The translations under genes were made by a program, and so were the position numbers. DNA of 52,527 bases from CALCCV01 sp964388665 (GTDB taxonomy: Bacteria; Bdellovibrionota; Bdellovibrionia; Bdellovibrionales; Bdellovibrionaceae), in the NCBI GenBank assembly GCA_964388665.1, contig CAYMBJ010000023.1, positions 1 to 52,527 on the forward strand, written 5' to 3'. The notes under the pieces were generated by a model. That model made no database searches. It was not told where the DNA came from and saw only the letters and a list, made by a program, of their open reading frames with translations. The first letter of the stretch is position 1. Every line of letters begins with the position of its first letter. Below, piece by piece: positions 24,644-33,096 of this stretch.

Positions 24644-25384
24644 TTACTTTTTGCAGCGCTTGTACTGTAAAGGCATCGTAATGGCCGCATCAGCAGAGTC
24701 CAAAACCACTTGCGAAAAGTCTTTTGGACCTTTTTTCTTTCGCAGCTGGACACCAACTGATGTGTACAGGGTCAACTGCACTTTGCCATTCTTGCTACAA
24801 GGAGTTATCATTTGTGAAGGAAAGCTTTCATCCACTGTAAAATTATCGCTGTAGGGCTCTCCGCCTGCACTCGGCTGAAAATAGGTTGTGCTGAGGCGTT
24901 TGTATTTTTTCTTCTTGGGTTTTTTGTATTTCAGATCCAAGTAGCCATAGGCGTTCTCAGAAACAAACGCAAAACCTCTAAATTGTGCGCCGACAACTCC
25001 AACTTGCCAACCGTCAGGAATCTCCATGTTGACTGTAATGCGGCAGGATTTTTGATCTCTCTTCTTTCCAGAATTCTCACTGCCCTGTCCGATTTCAGCA
25101 GAAAATTTATCAAAAAGTATAGATGCCTCATTAAAATCCGGAGAGATTGTGTGTCGAGCCGTATCTTGACTGCATCCAGAACCAACGAAATTGACATCAG
25201 TAATTTTTGTCTCGATGGGAGCCGCAACACCGTTGTCGTCTGCTACTTCTCCGTCTAATACCTGGCTAGCAAAGGCAAATGATGTCTGAAAAAATGCCGT
25301 AATGACAATCACCAATAACCACTGAAAGTCCCAGACCATCATCATTCTCTTGGATTCTATCTCTACATTTTCTACGGCTCTCAT
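24644..25384 (-). CDS. secreted DUF4360 protein
   Basis: The start ATG at 25384 follows GAGGAG by 8 nt and gives 246 aa; longer reading frames upstream are not supported. Residues about 13-38 are a hydrophobic signal segment ending in SFAFASQ, so the protein is exported. The mature part shows the DUF4360 pattern: ITDVNFVGSGCSQDT, ILFDKFSAEIGQG, KSCRITVNMEIPDGWQVGV and QFRGFA, with paired cysteines. It is a secreted domain of unknown function found in fungi, actinobacteria and predatory bacteria. A basic KKPKKKKYKR loop is unusual. Three or four further Cys could form disulphides. Confidence 0.82.
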   Translation of the reverse strand: MRAVENVEIESKRMMMVWDFQWLLVIVITAFFQTSFAFASQVLDGEVADDNGVAAPIETKITDVNFVGSGCSQDTARHTISPDFNEASILFDKFSAEIGQGSENSGKKRDQKSCRITVNMEIPDGWQVGVVGAQFRGFAFVSENAYGYLDLKYKKPKKKKYKRLSTTYFQPSAGGEPYSDNFTVDESFPSQMITPCSKNGKVQLTLYTSVGVQLRKKKGPKDFSQVVLDSADAAITMPLQYKRCKK

Positions 25385-25615
25385 AGCTTTGACTCCTCTT
25401 TTTTTTTCTATTGACCTTAGGAGGAGCAAGCACGAGGCCTGTACCACATTGAGAATGCCAAAGCCGAGATCAAACCTAATGCATTTCATTGGCCTTTATT
25501 GACCTACCAATGACAATTCTCGCTAACAACTGACTTGTTCCATTAAATTTGGACTATGAAAATAATTGAGAAGGATAGAATCTATAGACAGATCACCGCT
25601 ATCAGGAGGTACGCC

Positions 25616-25834
25616 ATGAAAATCAATTACGCGACTGCAGTTTTGGCCCTTAGCTGCCTATTGCAACTGGCCTGTGCGAGCTCGACAAAGACCGCGGCAG
25701 ACCCGGCATGCGATAAAATGATGGAAGCGGCGGCTCAGGATGTGGCAAGTGAGCGCGACCCCGCCAGCGATCGGAATTGCCCACCAATGAACAAGACCCC
25801 GGCAAGGATTTCGCCAGGTTCTCGACGACTCTAA
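25616..25834 (+). CDS. small lipoprotein
   Basis: A 72-aa protein starts at ATG 25616, 6 nt after a strong AGGAGG; the upstream ATG at 25556 has none. The signal peptide NYATAVLALSCLLQLAC ends in a good lipobox (LQLAC). The mature chain of about 50 residues is rich in Ala, Asp, Pro and Arg with two more Cys. No family is recognised. The strong ribosome-binding site argues that it is expressed. Confidence 0.65.
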   Translation: MKINYATAVLALSCLLQLACASSTKTAADPACDKMMEAAAQDVASERDPASDRNCPPMNKTPARISPGSRRL

Positions 25835-25880
25835 CAGGCTCCTGAAAAAGGAAAATCTGCTACGTTCTCGGCGCCAAATC

Positions 25881-26261
25881 TCACTTGCTTGCAGATCTGT
25901 TGGCCTGCTCAAGGCCGACCTTTGCAACACGATTTTTTTCGTCGACAAACACAACCGTAGGTCGATGGTCTCGTGCTTGCTCTGCCGGCATCGTGCAATA
26001 GGCAACAATGATAACTAGGTCTCCTTTTTGAACATGTCGGGCCGCGGCTCCATTGAGGCAAATTTGCCCCGACTGCCCTTCTATCACATAGGTAGAAAAT
26101 CTAGCGCCATTGTTACAGTTGTAAATGTCCACCTTTTCATGAAGAAAAAATCCAGCTTCTTTAATTAACTGCGAATCTATAGAAATAGAACCTTCATAAC
26201 TTAGGTCGGATTCCGTCACTGTGGCTCTGTGTATTTTTCCTTTTAACATCGAAACATTCAT
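25881..26261 (-). CDS. panD: aspartate 1-decarboxylase
   Basis: The 126-aa proenzyme makes beta-alanine from aspartate for pantothenate synthesis. The self-cleavage site G24-S25 is present in YEGSISI, yielding the pyruvoyl group at S25. Also seen: MLKGKIHRATVT start, the substrate/Tyr region NNGARFSTYVI, GAAARHVQKGDLVIIVAYC, and the late acidic part. Length matches the family. It is the last gene of the leftward pantothenate operon, 31 nt after coaX, with AAGGA before its ATG. Confidence 0.95.
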   Translation of the reverse strand: MNVSMLKGKIHRATVTESDLSYEGSISIDSQLIKEAGFFLHEKVDIYNCNNGARFSTYVIEGQSGQICLNGAAARHVQKGDLVIIVAYCTMPAEQARDHRPTVVFVDEKNRVAKVGLEQANRSASK

Positions 26262-26292
26262 AGTTTTTTCCTTGTGATCAGTAATTCGTTAA

Positions 26293-27075
26293 TTAAGCTG
26301 GGTTCAATCCCCGCGCCAATAACAGACCCTTTAGTATTAAATCCGGAACCACCGCATCAAATACCTGTTCCTCTTCGAACAGGTAGGCAAAGCCGCCAGT
26401 TCCAACAACAAAAACCTCATTGCTGCCAGTTCCGCCAAAGCATTCCGCGGCTAGGCGATTTGTAATTTCTCTTAACATGCCTAGGTGGCCAAAAAACAGT
26501 CCCGATTGAATATTTTCCACAGTATTTTTTCCGAGGGCTTCGTGACGTTTTACGATCTCCACCGATGGCAATTTCGCCGTCTTCATTTCCAGGACCTCCA
26601 TGCTGAGCCGTAGACCCGGAACGATGGCTCCCCCTAAGTGATCGCGCTCAGCCGAAATCGCACAGAATTTGGTGGCAGTTCCCATGTCCACCACTATTAA
26701 ATTCTTACCAGGAAACATATGCACCGCCGCCACTGCGTTAGCCAAGCGATCTGAACCCAATTCCGATGGATTTTTGTATTTGACCCGTAGTCCCGTCTTT
26801 ACACCTATCTGGAGAATAAAGGGTTCACAATTAAAGTACTTTTTAGCAGCTCCGCGCAGTGAATAATTCGCCTCCGGAACCACGGAGCAAATCAGGATGT
26901 CATCAACTACAGAATGATCGATGCCATTTTCTTTAAGGACAGCCCGCAAAAACACTCCGGTCTCATCTGACGAGGTACCGGTTTTCATATTTCTTCGAAA
27001 ACTAAGCACCAACTTCTCTTTATCAAAAACACCGCCATAAATCTGCGTATTGCCAACGTCTAGCGCTATAATCAT
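26293..27075 (-). CDS. coaX: type III pantothenate kinase
   Basis: The 260-aa enzyme phosphorylates pantothenate to 4'-phosphopantothenate, the first step of CoA synthesis, without feedback inhibition by CoA. ASKHA-fold motifs: ALDVGNTQI (phosphate 1), SELGSDRLANAVAA, VVDMGTATKFC (phosphate 2), GGAIVPGLRLSMEVL and VVGTGGFAYLF. Its ATG overlaps the stop of panC-coaB by 4 bp, so translation is coupled. Confidence 0.94.
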   Translation of the reverse strand: MIIALDVGNTQIYGGVFDKEKLVLSFRRNMKTGTSSDETGVFLRAVLKENGIDHSVVDDILICSVVPEANYSLRGAAKKYFNCEPFILQIGVKTGLRVKYKNPSELGSDRLANAVAAVHMFPGKNLIVVDMGTATKFCAISAERDHLGGAIVPGLRLSMEVLEMKTAKLPSVEIVKRHEALGKNTVENIQSGLFFGHLGMLREITNRLAAECFGGTGSNEVFVVGTGGFAYLFEEEQVFDAVVPDLILKGLLLARGLNPA

Positions 27076-28610
27076 CGCGACTCCTTTACCGAATCCAACT
27101 CCGATTCCAACTCCGAGGTCAACGCTGAAGCCAACTCCGAGGCCAAATCAATTGCACCAAAGACAGTTTTGAATTTTCTGTCTTGGCTATACACCCGAAA
27201 GGGCCGGGCCGCGCCGGGGGTATAGTCCTTTAAACTGTTTTGCACCACTTTACTGACCTGCTGGTTTTCGAAGATCCTATTTAAGGAATCTTCTAATGAC
27301 TTGGGATCCTCCGAATCAATGAATTTAAAACCAATCACCTTGGTCTGGGAGTTCTTCGATCGCTGCTTGATCTTTTGCAACAGTTTTTCATTTCGATGCA
27401 AGTGAATCGTCATCGTCTCGGCTGTGGAAGAGATCTTTGCCGTCGGCTTTATCGGCTGCCCATTTACCAAAATTTTCTCGATCGAAAAATCACTCACTGC
27501 TGCCAGATGAACCACGGCACAGTATCTGTGGCCTCTGAGATGCTCGTTGAGGAGAAAATCTAAGCTTTTAAAATCATTAAACCTTGTGATTTTTAAATCT
27601 CCATTCTTTAAAGCATTCTGAGCTGTCCAAGACCAGGCTACAGTGCTCACCTGCGCCTGAAGGGCGTGAATACGAAAGCCTAAGCGCAGAAACTGCTCTA
27701 TCAACTGGGCGCCCGTCTGACCCGTGCTCAAGTTGCCAATCTTTCTGACTTCGTCAATTTTCTCGGTTGTTCCCCCAAATGTGACAAGCATTAGCGGCGC
27801 GTCTTCAATCCCAAACTTCGCAGATTGCTGAAGCATTTCACTGGTGATTTCAACATTGTCGATCAATCGCACGTCTTCGCACCGTAGCGCCACCAATCGG
27901 CGTCCCATTCGTTCGCACAAATACTCAATCTCAAATCCAAGTGCGCAGAGCTCAGAGCGAATCTGCGCAAGTGGCCACGGCCGGCGCAATAGGGAATTGA
28001 TCTTGGCCACACGCTCAATCGCATCCTGACTCAGTCGCGAGTTGCGAGAACTCAAGGCCAGACCGCTTTCTGCTCTGACAGTCGGGACCGCCACAACTTC
28101 AATGGGTAAAAAAAGACTTTTGACCATGCCTTGAATCAGATGCAACTGCTGAAAATCTTTTTCGCCAAAATAGGAAATTTTCGGTTGCACCAAATGGAAC
28201 AACTTCAAAACAATCGTCAACACTCCATCAAAGTGTCCAGGACGCATCAACCCACAGAGGTCTTGAGACAGATCATTTTCGACAACTCGGTAACGATAAT
28301 CATCTGGATACATGTCTTGGCCATTCGGTATAAATACAACGTCAACTCCTGCTGATTTGGCCAATTGCAAATCCGCTTCGATCGTCTTTGGATACTTCGA
28401 AAAATCACTGGGATCATTAAATTGCGCATGATTTACGAAAATACTCAGCACTGTAATTTGGCACTCTGTATGACACCTTTGCAATAGCTGCAGATGACCC
28501 TGATGAAGAGCGCCCATGGTTGGTACAAATCCCAACTTTGTGTCAGGAGACAGTGATCGTCGCCAGTCTTGTAGCTCTTCAATGTTATCAATAATTCGCA
28601 ACTCTTTCAT
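27072..28610 (-). CDS. fused pantothenate synthetase / phosphopantothenoylcysteine synthetase (PanC-CoaB)
   Basis: A 512-aa two-domain protein. Residues 1-257 are PanC: FVPTMGALHQGH (HxGH at 36-39), IFVNHAQFNDPSDFSKYP, GVLTIVLKLFH, FGEKDFQQ, SSRNSRLS and the closing RLIDN. The C-terminal PanC subdomain is about 25 residues shorter than usual. Residues 272-495 resemble CoaB: MLVTFGGTTEKIDEVRKIGNLSTGQTG, HLAAVSDF, a Lys-bearing KIKQ region and FKF. No flavin-binding CoaC domain is attached, although CoaB is normally fused to CoaC. The tail is a repetitive SELxS sequence from tandem DNA repeats. The frame is open throughout, so this is a true fusion. Both neighbours overlap it by 4 bp. Confidence 0.88.
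   Translation of the reverse strand: MKELRIIDNIEELQDWRRSLSPDTKLGFVPTMGALHQGHLQLLQRCHTECQITVLSIFVNHAQFNDPSDFSKYPKTIEADLQLAKSAGVDVVFIPNGQDMYPDDYRYRVVENDLSQDLCGLMRPGHFDGVLTIVLKLFHLVQPKISYFGEKDFQQLHLIQGMVKSLFLPIEVVAVPTVRAESGLALSSRNSRLSQDAIERVAKINSLLRRPWPLAQIRSELCALGFEIEYLCERMGRRLVALRCEDVRLIDNVEITSEMLQQSAKFGIEDAPLMLVTFGGTTEKIDEVRKIGNLSTGQTGAQLIEQFLRLGFRIHALQAQVSTVAWSWTAQNALKNGDLKITRFNDFKSLDFLLNEHLRGHRYCAVVHLAAVSDFSIEKILVNGQPIKPTAKISSTAETMTIHLHRNEKLLQKIKQRSKNSQTKVIGFKFIDSEDPKSLEDSLNRIFENQQVSKVVQNSLKDYTPGAARPFRVYSQDRKFKTVFGAIDLASELASALTSELESELDSVKESR
27085..27145. repeat. tandem repeats coding for the SELxS tail of PanC-CoaB
   Basis: Degenerate 12-bp units (GAGTTGGA/CxTCG on the coding strand) encode ASELASALTSELESELDS at the very C-terminus. 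They extend the CoaB domain by about 20 residues that are unlikely to be catalytic. Confidence 0.6.
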
Positions 28611-29398
28611 TTGTAACTCTCACTAGCACTTGGAAACTTCTTGTCACGTACATCCTGATGAAAGGAGTTTAGGGCTTTTCCCATAAGCTCCGCTCCTTCA
28701 AAATAGGTTCTTAAAAATTTTGGCTTAAAATCATTTTGAATGCCTAAGAGATCGTGAAGCACCAAAACCTGACCATCACAGTCAGCCCCCGCGCCAATTC
28801 CTATGGTAGGAATCTGCAAGGCTTCGCTAATCTCTTTTCCTAGGGGCGCAGGCACGCACTCCAGCACCACGGCAAAGCATCCGGCATCTTCAAGCTGTTT
28901 AGCCTCCGCAATGATACGCTCATATTCTGATGGAATTTTTCCTTGAACTTTAAATCCACCCAATTTGTGTATAGACTGAGGCGTGAGCCCCAGATGACCC
29001 ATGATTGGCACACCTGAATTCACACAGTGACGGATCAGTTGTAAATTTCCATCGGCCCCTTCTAATTTAAGTGCGTGTGCCCCCGCCTTCATCAGAGTCT
29101 CGACATTGTTCATATTCGCAGAGAGACCTTTGCGGTAGCTTAAAAAAGGCAAATCGCCGACAATGAACTTGGAGGGAGCGCCGCGACTGACGCTGTCAAT
29201 GTGGAGTCTCATCATCTCTGTACTGGCTGCTAGAGTGGTCTTATGCCCGTGAACCACCATCGCCACAGAATCTCCCACCAAAATACAATCGACGGCAGAC
29301 TGATCTAATATTTTGGCAAAAGCAAAGTCATAGCAGGTCACCATTGAAATTTTTTGACCAAGCCCTTTGAACTCTTGGAACTCACTCACTGACTTCAT
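28607..29398 (-). CDS. panB: 3-methyl-2-oxobutanoate hydroxymethyltransferase
   Basis: The 263-aa enzyme makes ketopantoate from 2-oxoisovalerate and methylene-tetrahydrofolate. I choose ATG 29398, which follows GGAG and forms a TGATG overlap with the upstream stop. Motifs: MVTCYDFAFAKILDQS, ILVGDSVAMVVHGHKTT (metal-binding Asp), GAHALKLEG, VPIMGHLGLTPQS, FAVVLECVP (catalytic Glu) and TIGIGAGADCDGQVLVLHDLLG. Length is typical. It supplies the substrate for the DUF2520 protein encoded just upstream and, through it, for PanC-CoaB downstream. Confidence 0.95.
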   Translation of the reverse strand: MKSVSEFQEFKGLGQKISMVTCYDFAFAKILDQSAVDCILVGDSVAMVVHGHKTTLAASTEMMRLHIDSVSRGAPSKFIVGDLPFLSYRKGLSANMNNVETLMKAGAHALKLEGADGNLQLIRHCVNSGVPIMGHLGLTPQSIHKLGGFKVQGKIPSEYERIIAEAKQLEDAGCFAVVLECVPAPLGKEISEALQIPTIGIGAGADCDGQVLVLHDLLGIQNDFKPKFLRTYFEGAELMGKALNSFHQDVRDKKFPSASESYK

Positions 29399-30195
29399 CA
29401 GTTTTTCTCCTTTTGATTGTCCCGACTCAATTTCGCCTTGTGCAGTTCCCAAAATTGTAAGAACGCCCGATAGATTTCAACTTCAGAAGGACCCATAACT
29501 TCTAAGTGTTTTGCGATCGTGTTGGCATCTTCGCGAACCAAAGGTCCCGTGAGTGAAGATGTGCCATTTTTAACAAAACTATTCACAACCGACTCGAGGT
29601 AAGCGTGCAAAGTTTGATCTGGAATATGTAAAGAACGAAACTGCGTTAAGGTGTGTGTCCAGAGGATGGTTGCGAAATTGCCACTAAATACACAGAGTGA
29701 GTGGTAGTATGATCTCGATGCATCAGGCAGGTGCGAGCAGATGTTTGGAAAACCGACAAAGATGTCACTGAATTCGTATTTGCCATCGCTAACAAAGCCG
29801 ATGCGATCATAAAATGATTCTTCAAAAAGCGAATGCGAAAAGCTGGCCAGGGGATGAAAGCAAGCCACTGACGGATGGGACATTGCCCCTGAAAAGTGAA
29901 TCACTTTTTTTGCACCCGGAAAGGCGCCTGGGCTCATAAGTGATTGCAACTGGGCAAAAAGCGGGGCTATGCCGGCATCAGATACAGCCAACATCACAAT
30001 ATCAGACTGCTCTAAAAGATGCGCTAGTGTCTCTTCGTGGATTTTTTGGTCATCAAGCTGCGAACTGCCTTTGCTTGATTTTCGATTCCACTGGCGAATC
30101 GGGATCTGCTTTAACGCAAACCAATGCTTTAAGTGATGTGCCAATCTGCCATTCCCAATTACAAGATATGGTGTTCGGGTTTGATTTAAAGACAT
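29398..30195 (-). CDS. Rossmann/DUF2520 protein, probable alternative ketopantoate reductase
   Basis: A 265-aa protein. The N-terminal Rossmann domain has a dinucleotide motif, LVIGNGRLAHHL (residues 11-22), and an ADP-side DIVMLAVSDAGI. A helical C-terminal half of the DUF2520 type follows (FHPLASFS, then YYHSLCVFSGNFATILWTHTL). Family members act as NAD(P)-dependent reductases; PanG-type ketopantoate reductases of Francisella and some Gram-positives have a similar role. Being first in an operon with panB, panC-coaB, coaX and panD that lacks panE, it most likely reduces ketopantoate to pantoate. This function is inference from fold and context. Confidence 0.7.
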   Translation of the reverse strand: MSLNQTRTPYLVIGNGRLAHHLKHWFALKQIPIRQWNRKSSKGSSQLDDQKIHEETLAHLLEQSDIVMLAVSDAGIAPLFAQLQSLMSPGAFPGAKKVIHFSGAMSHPSVACFHPLASFSHSLFEESFYDRIGFVSDGKYEFSDIFVGFPNICSHLPDASRSYYHSLCVFSGNFATILWTHTLTQFRSLHIPDQTLHAYLESVVNSFVKNGTSSLTGPLVREDANTIAKHLEVMGPSEVEIYRAFLQFWELHKAKLSRDNQKEKN

Positions 30196-30293
30196 GCGGC
30201 TTTACTCCTCTGGTACCTGTCGCTTATGATCAGGTCCGCTTGTTCTGCCAAGTGCCGAATGAGTATGTGACTAACATAACAGCAGCAAATTAG

Positions 30294-30323
30294 CTAGCCT
30301 CAACTCGACAATAATCATTGAGG
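30294..30323 (+). repeat. repeated hairpin motif, copy 1
   Basis: CTAGCCTCAACTCGACAATA (20 bp) plus AT begins here, and the same 22 bp recur at 50362-50383. CCTCAA (30298-30303) pairs with TTGAGG (30318-30323). It ends about 55 nt upstream of the ATG of the rightward gene at 30379. Confidence 0.6.
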
Positions 30324-30378
30324 CAGAACGCGCCAGCAGGCCCAAGGAAAACGCTCGGTGGAGAGGATGGATTAAACG

Positions 30379-31089
30379 ATGTATCCCATAAGAAAGAAAT
30401 TAAAATTGGCTACTTTGAAGGCAAATAAAGACCACCGGATTTATGGATTCTTTGGAGTTGTGGGTCTTTTGGTGCTTTTTTCGCTTCTGATCCTCGGTAT
30501 CCAACCCAAACCCGTGGTTTGGATTAAACCCAGTCACGTAGAAGAACCCGCATCTTGGGGCAAGGTGGTGGCCGAAAGGCTGCGCGAACAGCTGCATCGC
30601 ACTCCAAAGATTATTTTAGCAGTCCCTACCGATCATTGGCAGCGCGACCGAGAATTTTATAATGCACAGCTGCTGGGATTTAGCGAACAGCTGGTGGGTG
30701 ACTCTCAACTCGTGGTCAATGAACCTATGGAGGCTTTAGACAAAAGCGCGGACAGTATCCAATACTTTATCGACGCAAAATCAGAACGGTTTATGGTCTT
30801 ATCAGAGACCAGCGCCTGGGAAGCCCGACCATTTTTGCGCCAGGCACAGTTTAAAAACTCTTTCCTAGTTATTTATTTAAGTGAATTTTTTCCGGATTGG
30901 CAAAAACAACCCGACTGCGCAAACCCCAAATCCATTCAATGGGAGTGCCAATTGACTTCGACCTGGGAAGTGTATCGGCGAAAATTCATTTCGAGCAAAC
31001 AGTATTTTGGCGTTTTGCTACAACATTCCCAATATGAATTTACCGCCTACCTTCAGAGTTCTAAGGACCTTATTGAGCATCTGCAATAG
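30379..31089 (+). CDS. hypothetical single-span membrane protein
   Basis: A 236-aa protein with a basic cytoplasmic N-terminus and one hydrophobic helix (IYGFFGVVGLLVLFSLLILG, about 22-41), so the remaining 190 residues probably lie in the periplasm. The domain has alternating strands and helices (KIILAVPTDHW, RFMVLSET, SFLVIYLSEFF) that could be a Rossmann-like or TPM-like fold, but I recognise no family. Two cysteines (DCANP, WECQL) could form a disulphide. The copy-1 hairpin motif lies just upstream. Confidence 0.6.
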   Translation: MYPIRKKLKLATLKANKDHRIYGFFGVVGLLVLFSLLILGIQPKPVVWIKPSHVEEPASWGKVVAERLREQLHRTPKIILAVPTDHWQRDREFYNAQLLGFSEQLVGDSQLVVNEPMEALDKSADSIQYFIDAKSERFMVLSETSAWEARPFLRQAQFKNSFLVIYLSEFFPDWQKQPDCANPKSIQWECQLTSTWEVYRRKFISSKQYFGVLLQHSQYEFTAYLQSSKDLIEHLQ

Positions 31090-31130
31090 CAGTTGGTCGA
31101 GATGCGTTGTCAATGCGTCTGCTCAAGAAG

Positions 31131-31182
31131 CTAGGGCGTGTTTGCAACTTGACTTAATGACTAAAATTGCAACACGCCCTAG
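31131..31182. repeat. 52-bp hairpin with CTAG ends (MITE-like)
   Basis: CTAGGGCGTGTTTGCAA (31131-31147) pairs with TTGCAACACGCCCTAG (31167-31182) with a single bulged T. The 19-nt loop is AT-rich. The CTAG at each end could be a target duplication of the YTAR type used by IS5-like elements. The last CTAG is also the first CTAG of the next palindrome. Confidence 0.6.
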
Positions 31183-31284
31183 TGCTTTGTCAGGGAAGTT
31201 TTTTCTAGACGCGAGGAGGAAGCTGTATGAATAATACCGCGACGACGAAGCAACAACGAAAAAACTTTCCTGACAAAGCACTAG
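31179..31284. repeat. 106-bp palindromic element with 26-bp arms
   Basis: The arm at 31179-31204 (CTAGTGCTTTGTCAGG then GAAGTTTTTT) is repeated in reverse complement at 31259-31284 with one mismatch. The 54-bp core contains GACGCGAGGAGGAAG, a small GTAT/ATAC hairpin, then GCGACGACGAAGCAAC. The element ends just inside the 3' end of the leftward gene at 31292, where it would fold into a very stable structure in either transcript. Confidence 0.7.
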
Positions 31285-31291
31285 CCTACCA

Positions 31292-31660
31292 TCAATTTGT
31301 GACGTCGTTACTTTCGAGAGCATAATGACAGTAGCAATGATCGCAAGCGACGCGACGGTCATCATTAAGAAAATAGACTGGTTTCAATGGCTGGCTGCAA
31401 GAAACACAGTTGCGCTTTTCAGGCAAATGCAGAGTCCACTTTGTTTTCATTGATTTATAACCCATATAAAAAGCCACCACCAAAAATGTTGGCACCAGCA
31501 CGAAGTGCAAAACCGGGATAAAGAGCGAGGCGAGCGCTAAGCCAAAAAAGAGACCCGCTTTTTTTGCAGCATATTTAAATCTTGCTGTCGTGCTCATCGC
31601 TGTCAGGGGTGCTTGCACATCCAGCCACTTTTCCATATTATTTGAAAGAATGAGTTTCAT
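31292..31660 (-). CDS. hypothetical membrane protein with C-terminal zinc-ribbon-like motif
   Basis: A 122-aa protein. Residues about 36-66 form a hydrophobic hairpin (GLFFGLALASLFIPVLHFVLVPTFLV). The last 40 residues hold CVSC and CDHC pairs spaced 23 residues apart, the pattern of a small zinc ribbon. No family is recognised. A GGAGTGAG stretch lies about 12 nt before the ATG. The gene stands alone; its 3' end nearly touches the palindromic element. Confidence 0.6.
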   Translation of the reverse strand: MKLILSNNMEKWLDVQAPLTAMSTTARFKYAAKKAGLFFGLALASLFIPVLHFVLVPTFLVVAFYMGYKSMKTKWTLHLPEKRNCVSCSQPLKPVYFLNDDRRVACDHCYCHYALESNDVTN

Positions 31661-31764
31661 ATCAAAAGATACTCACTCCAATTGTATTAAATCGCAACAT
31701 ATGACGTTCTCCGCAACCTCTTTGATTTTGCGAAGAACTTAAGAATATTCAAAGGTAGGGCAAC

Positions 31765-33042
31765 ATGAAATCAACAGCCAATCCCGTGTACATTCTCTCT
31801 AGTGCAAGAATTCCCTTTGCCAAGAGCCAAACCGTCTATGCCAATGTGGGCAGAAAGGAACTTTTGATTGGTGCACTCAGCGGCTTGGTTGCAAAAGCCA
31901 ATCTCAAGGGCAAACTCATTGGCGACATGGCTCTTGGAGCCCTGATGAACAGCTCTGCAGATTGGAACATTGCTCGCGAAAGCGTGCTCTCCACTGAGCT
32001 CCATCCAGAGTCGCCAGCCTACAATGTTCAGCGAGCCTGCGGAACCAGTCTTGACACGGTTTGGCAGATCGGTATGAAAGTGCACACTGGTGCTATCGAG
32101 TCTGGAATTGCTGGTGGTGTAGACACCAATAGTGATCTACCAATAGAAGTGTCAGACAAATTGCAAAAGATTTTTTTAAACCTCAACAGCGCGCGAACCC
32201 TGAGTCAGCGATTAAAAATTCTGAGCGGTTTTTCTATCGGATCACTGCTACCAAAGACCCCCACCGTGAACGAGCCACGAACGGGTTTGTCGATGGGACA
32301 ACACTGTGAACTGATGGTCAAGGAATGGCAAATTCCCCGCTTGGCTCAGGACGAGTTGTCCCTTGCTAGTCATCACAATGCCAGCAAAGCCTACGATGAT
32401 GGTTTTATGGATGATTTGGTGGTGCCCTTTCATGGCTCTAAGAGAGACGGAACAGTGAGAGGTGACACCACGATAGAAAAATTATCCAAATTAAGGCCTG
32501 CATTTGACCCGGTAAATGGCACCTTAACAGCAGGAAACAGTTCGCCCCTAACTGATGGAGCAGCAACCGTCCTTCTCGGAACGCTCAAAACTGCAAATGA
32601 CCTTGGGCTAAAACCACAAGCTCAACTCATCGATGTGCAAGTGGCAGCAGTGGATTTTGTACATGGCGCTGGTCTATTGATGGCTCCAACAAAAGCGGTG
32701 GCGCAATTGTTGTCACGCAACCAACTTAGTTTTGCCGATTTTGACTATTTCGAAATTCATGAGGCCTTCGCCGGACAAGTGCTCTGCAATTTAAAGGCCT
32801 GGGAATCAGATAAATATTGCAAAGAACATCTTGGCAGCCCTCATCCACTTGGCGCAATTGATCGCCAGAAACTCAATGTTGTTGGCAGCAGCCTTGCCGT
32901 GGGACATCCCTTTGCCGCCACAGGCGCCCGTATCACTGGCACGCTTGCAAAGTTGCTTTCCAGTGGTGGTAAAAAGCGTGGGCTCATTTCGATCTGCACA
33001 GCGGGTGGAATGGGAGTCGCCGCCATTCTTGAATCCGTATGA
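31765..33042 (+). CDS. thiolase family protein (acetyl-CoA C-acyltransferase)
   Basis: The 425-aa enzyme has the thiolase triad: nucleophile C92 in VQRACGTS, His in EIHEAFAGQ and the second Cys in SICTAGGMGVA near the C-terminus, plus GHPFAATGARI. It resembles FadI/trifunctional-beta thiolases, which cleave 3-ketoacyl-CoA in beta-oxidation, although an acetoacetyl-CoA-forming role is possible. It opens a rightward run (thiolase, M24 protein, aldo-keto reductase, RlmI-like) with gaps of 54, 14 and 4 nt. No fadJ/fadB-type partner is adjacent. The ATG follows AGGGCA weakly. Confidence 0.9.
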   Translation: MKSTANPVYILSSARIPFAKSQTVYANVGRKELLIGALSGLVAKANLKGKLIGDMALGALMNSSADWNIARESVLSTELHPESPAYNVQRACGTSLDTVWQIGMKVHTGAIESGIAGGVDTNSDLPIEVSDKLQKIFLNLNSARTLSQRLKILSGFSIGSLLPKTPTVNEPRTGLSMGQHCELMVKEWQIPRLAQDELSLASHHNASKAYDDGFMDDLVVPFHGSKRDGTVRGDTTIEKLSKLRPAFDPVNGTLTAGNSSPLTDGAATVLLGTLKTANDLGLKPQAQLIDVQVAAVDFVHGAGLLMAPTKAVAQLLSRNQLSFADFDYFEIHEAFAGQVLCNLKAWESDKYCKEHLGSPHPLGAIDRQKLNVVGSSLAVGHPFAATGARITGTLAKLLSSGGKKRGLISICTAGGMGVAAILESV

Positions 33043-33096
33043 TTTGACTCCTCGCCTAGCTCTGGGTTATCCCCCTTGCATAGGGAGGACTCAAAT

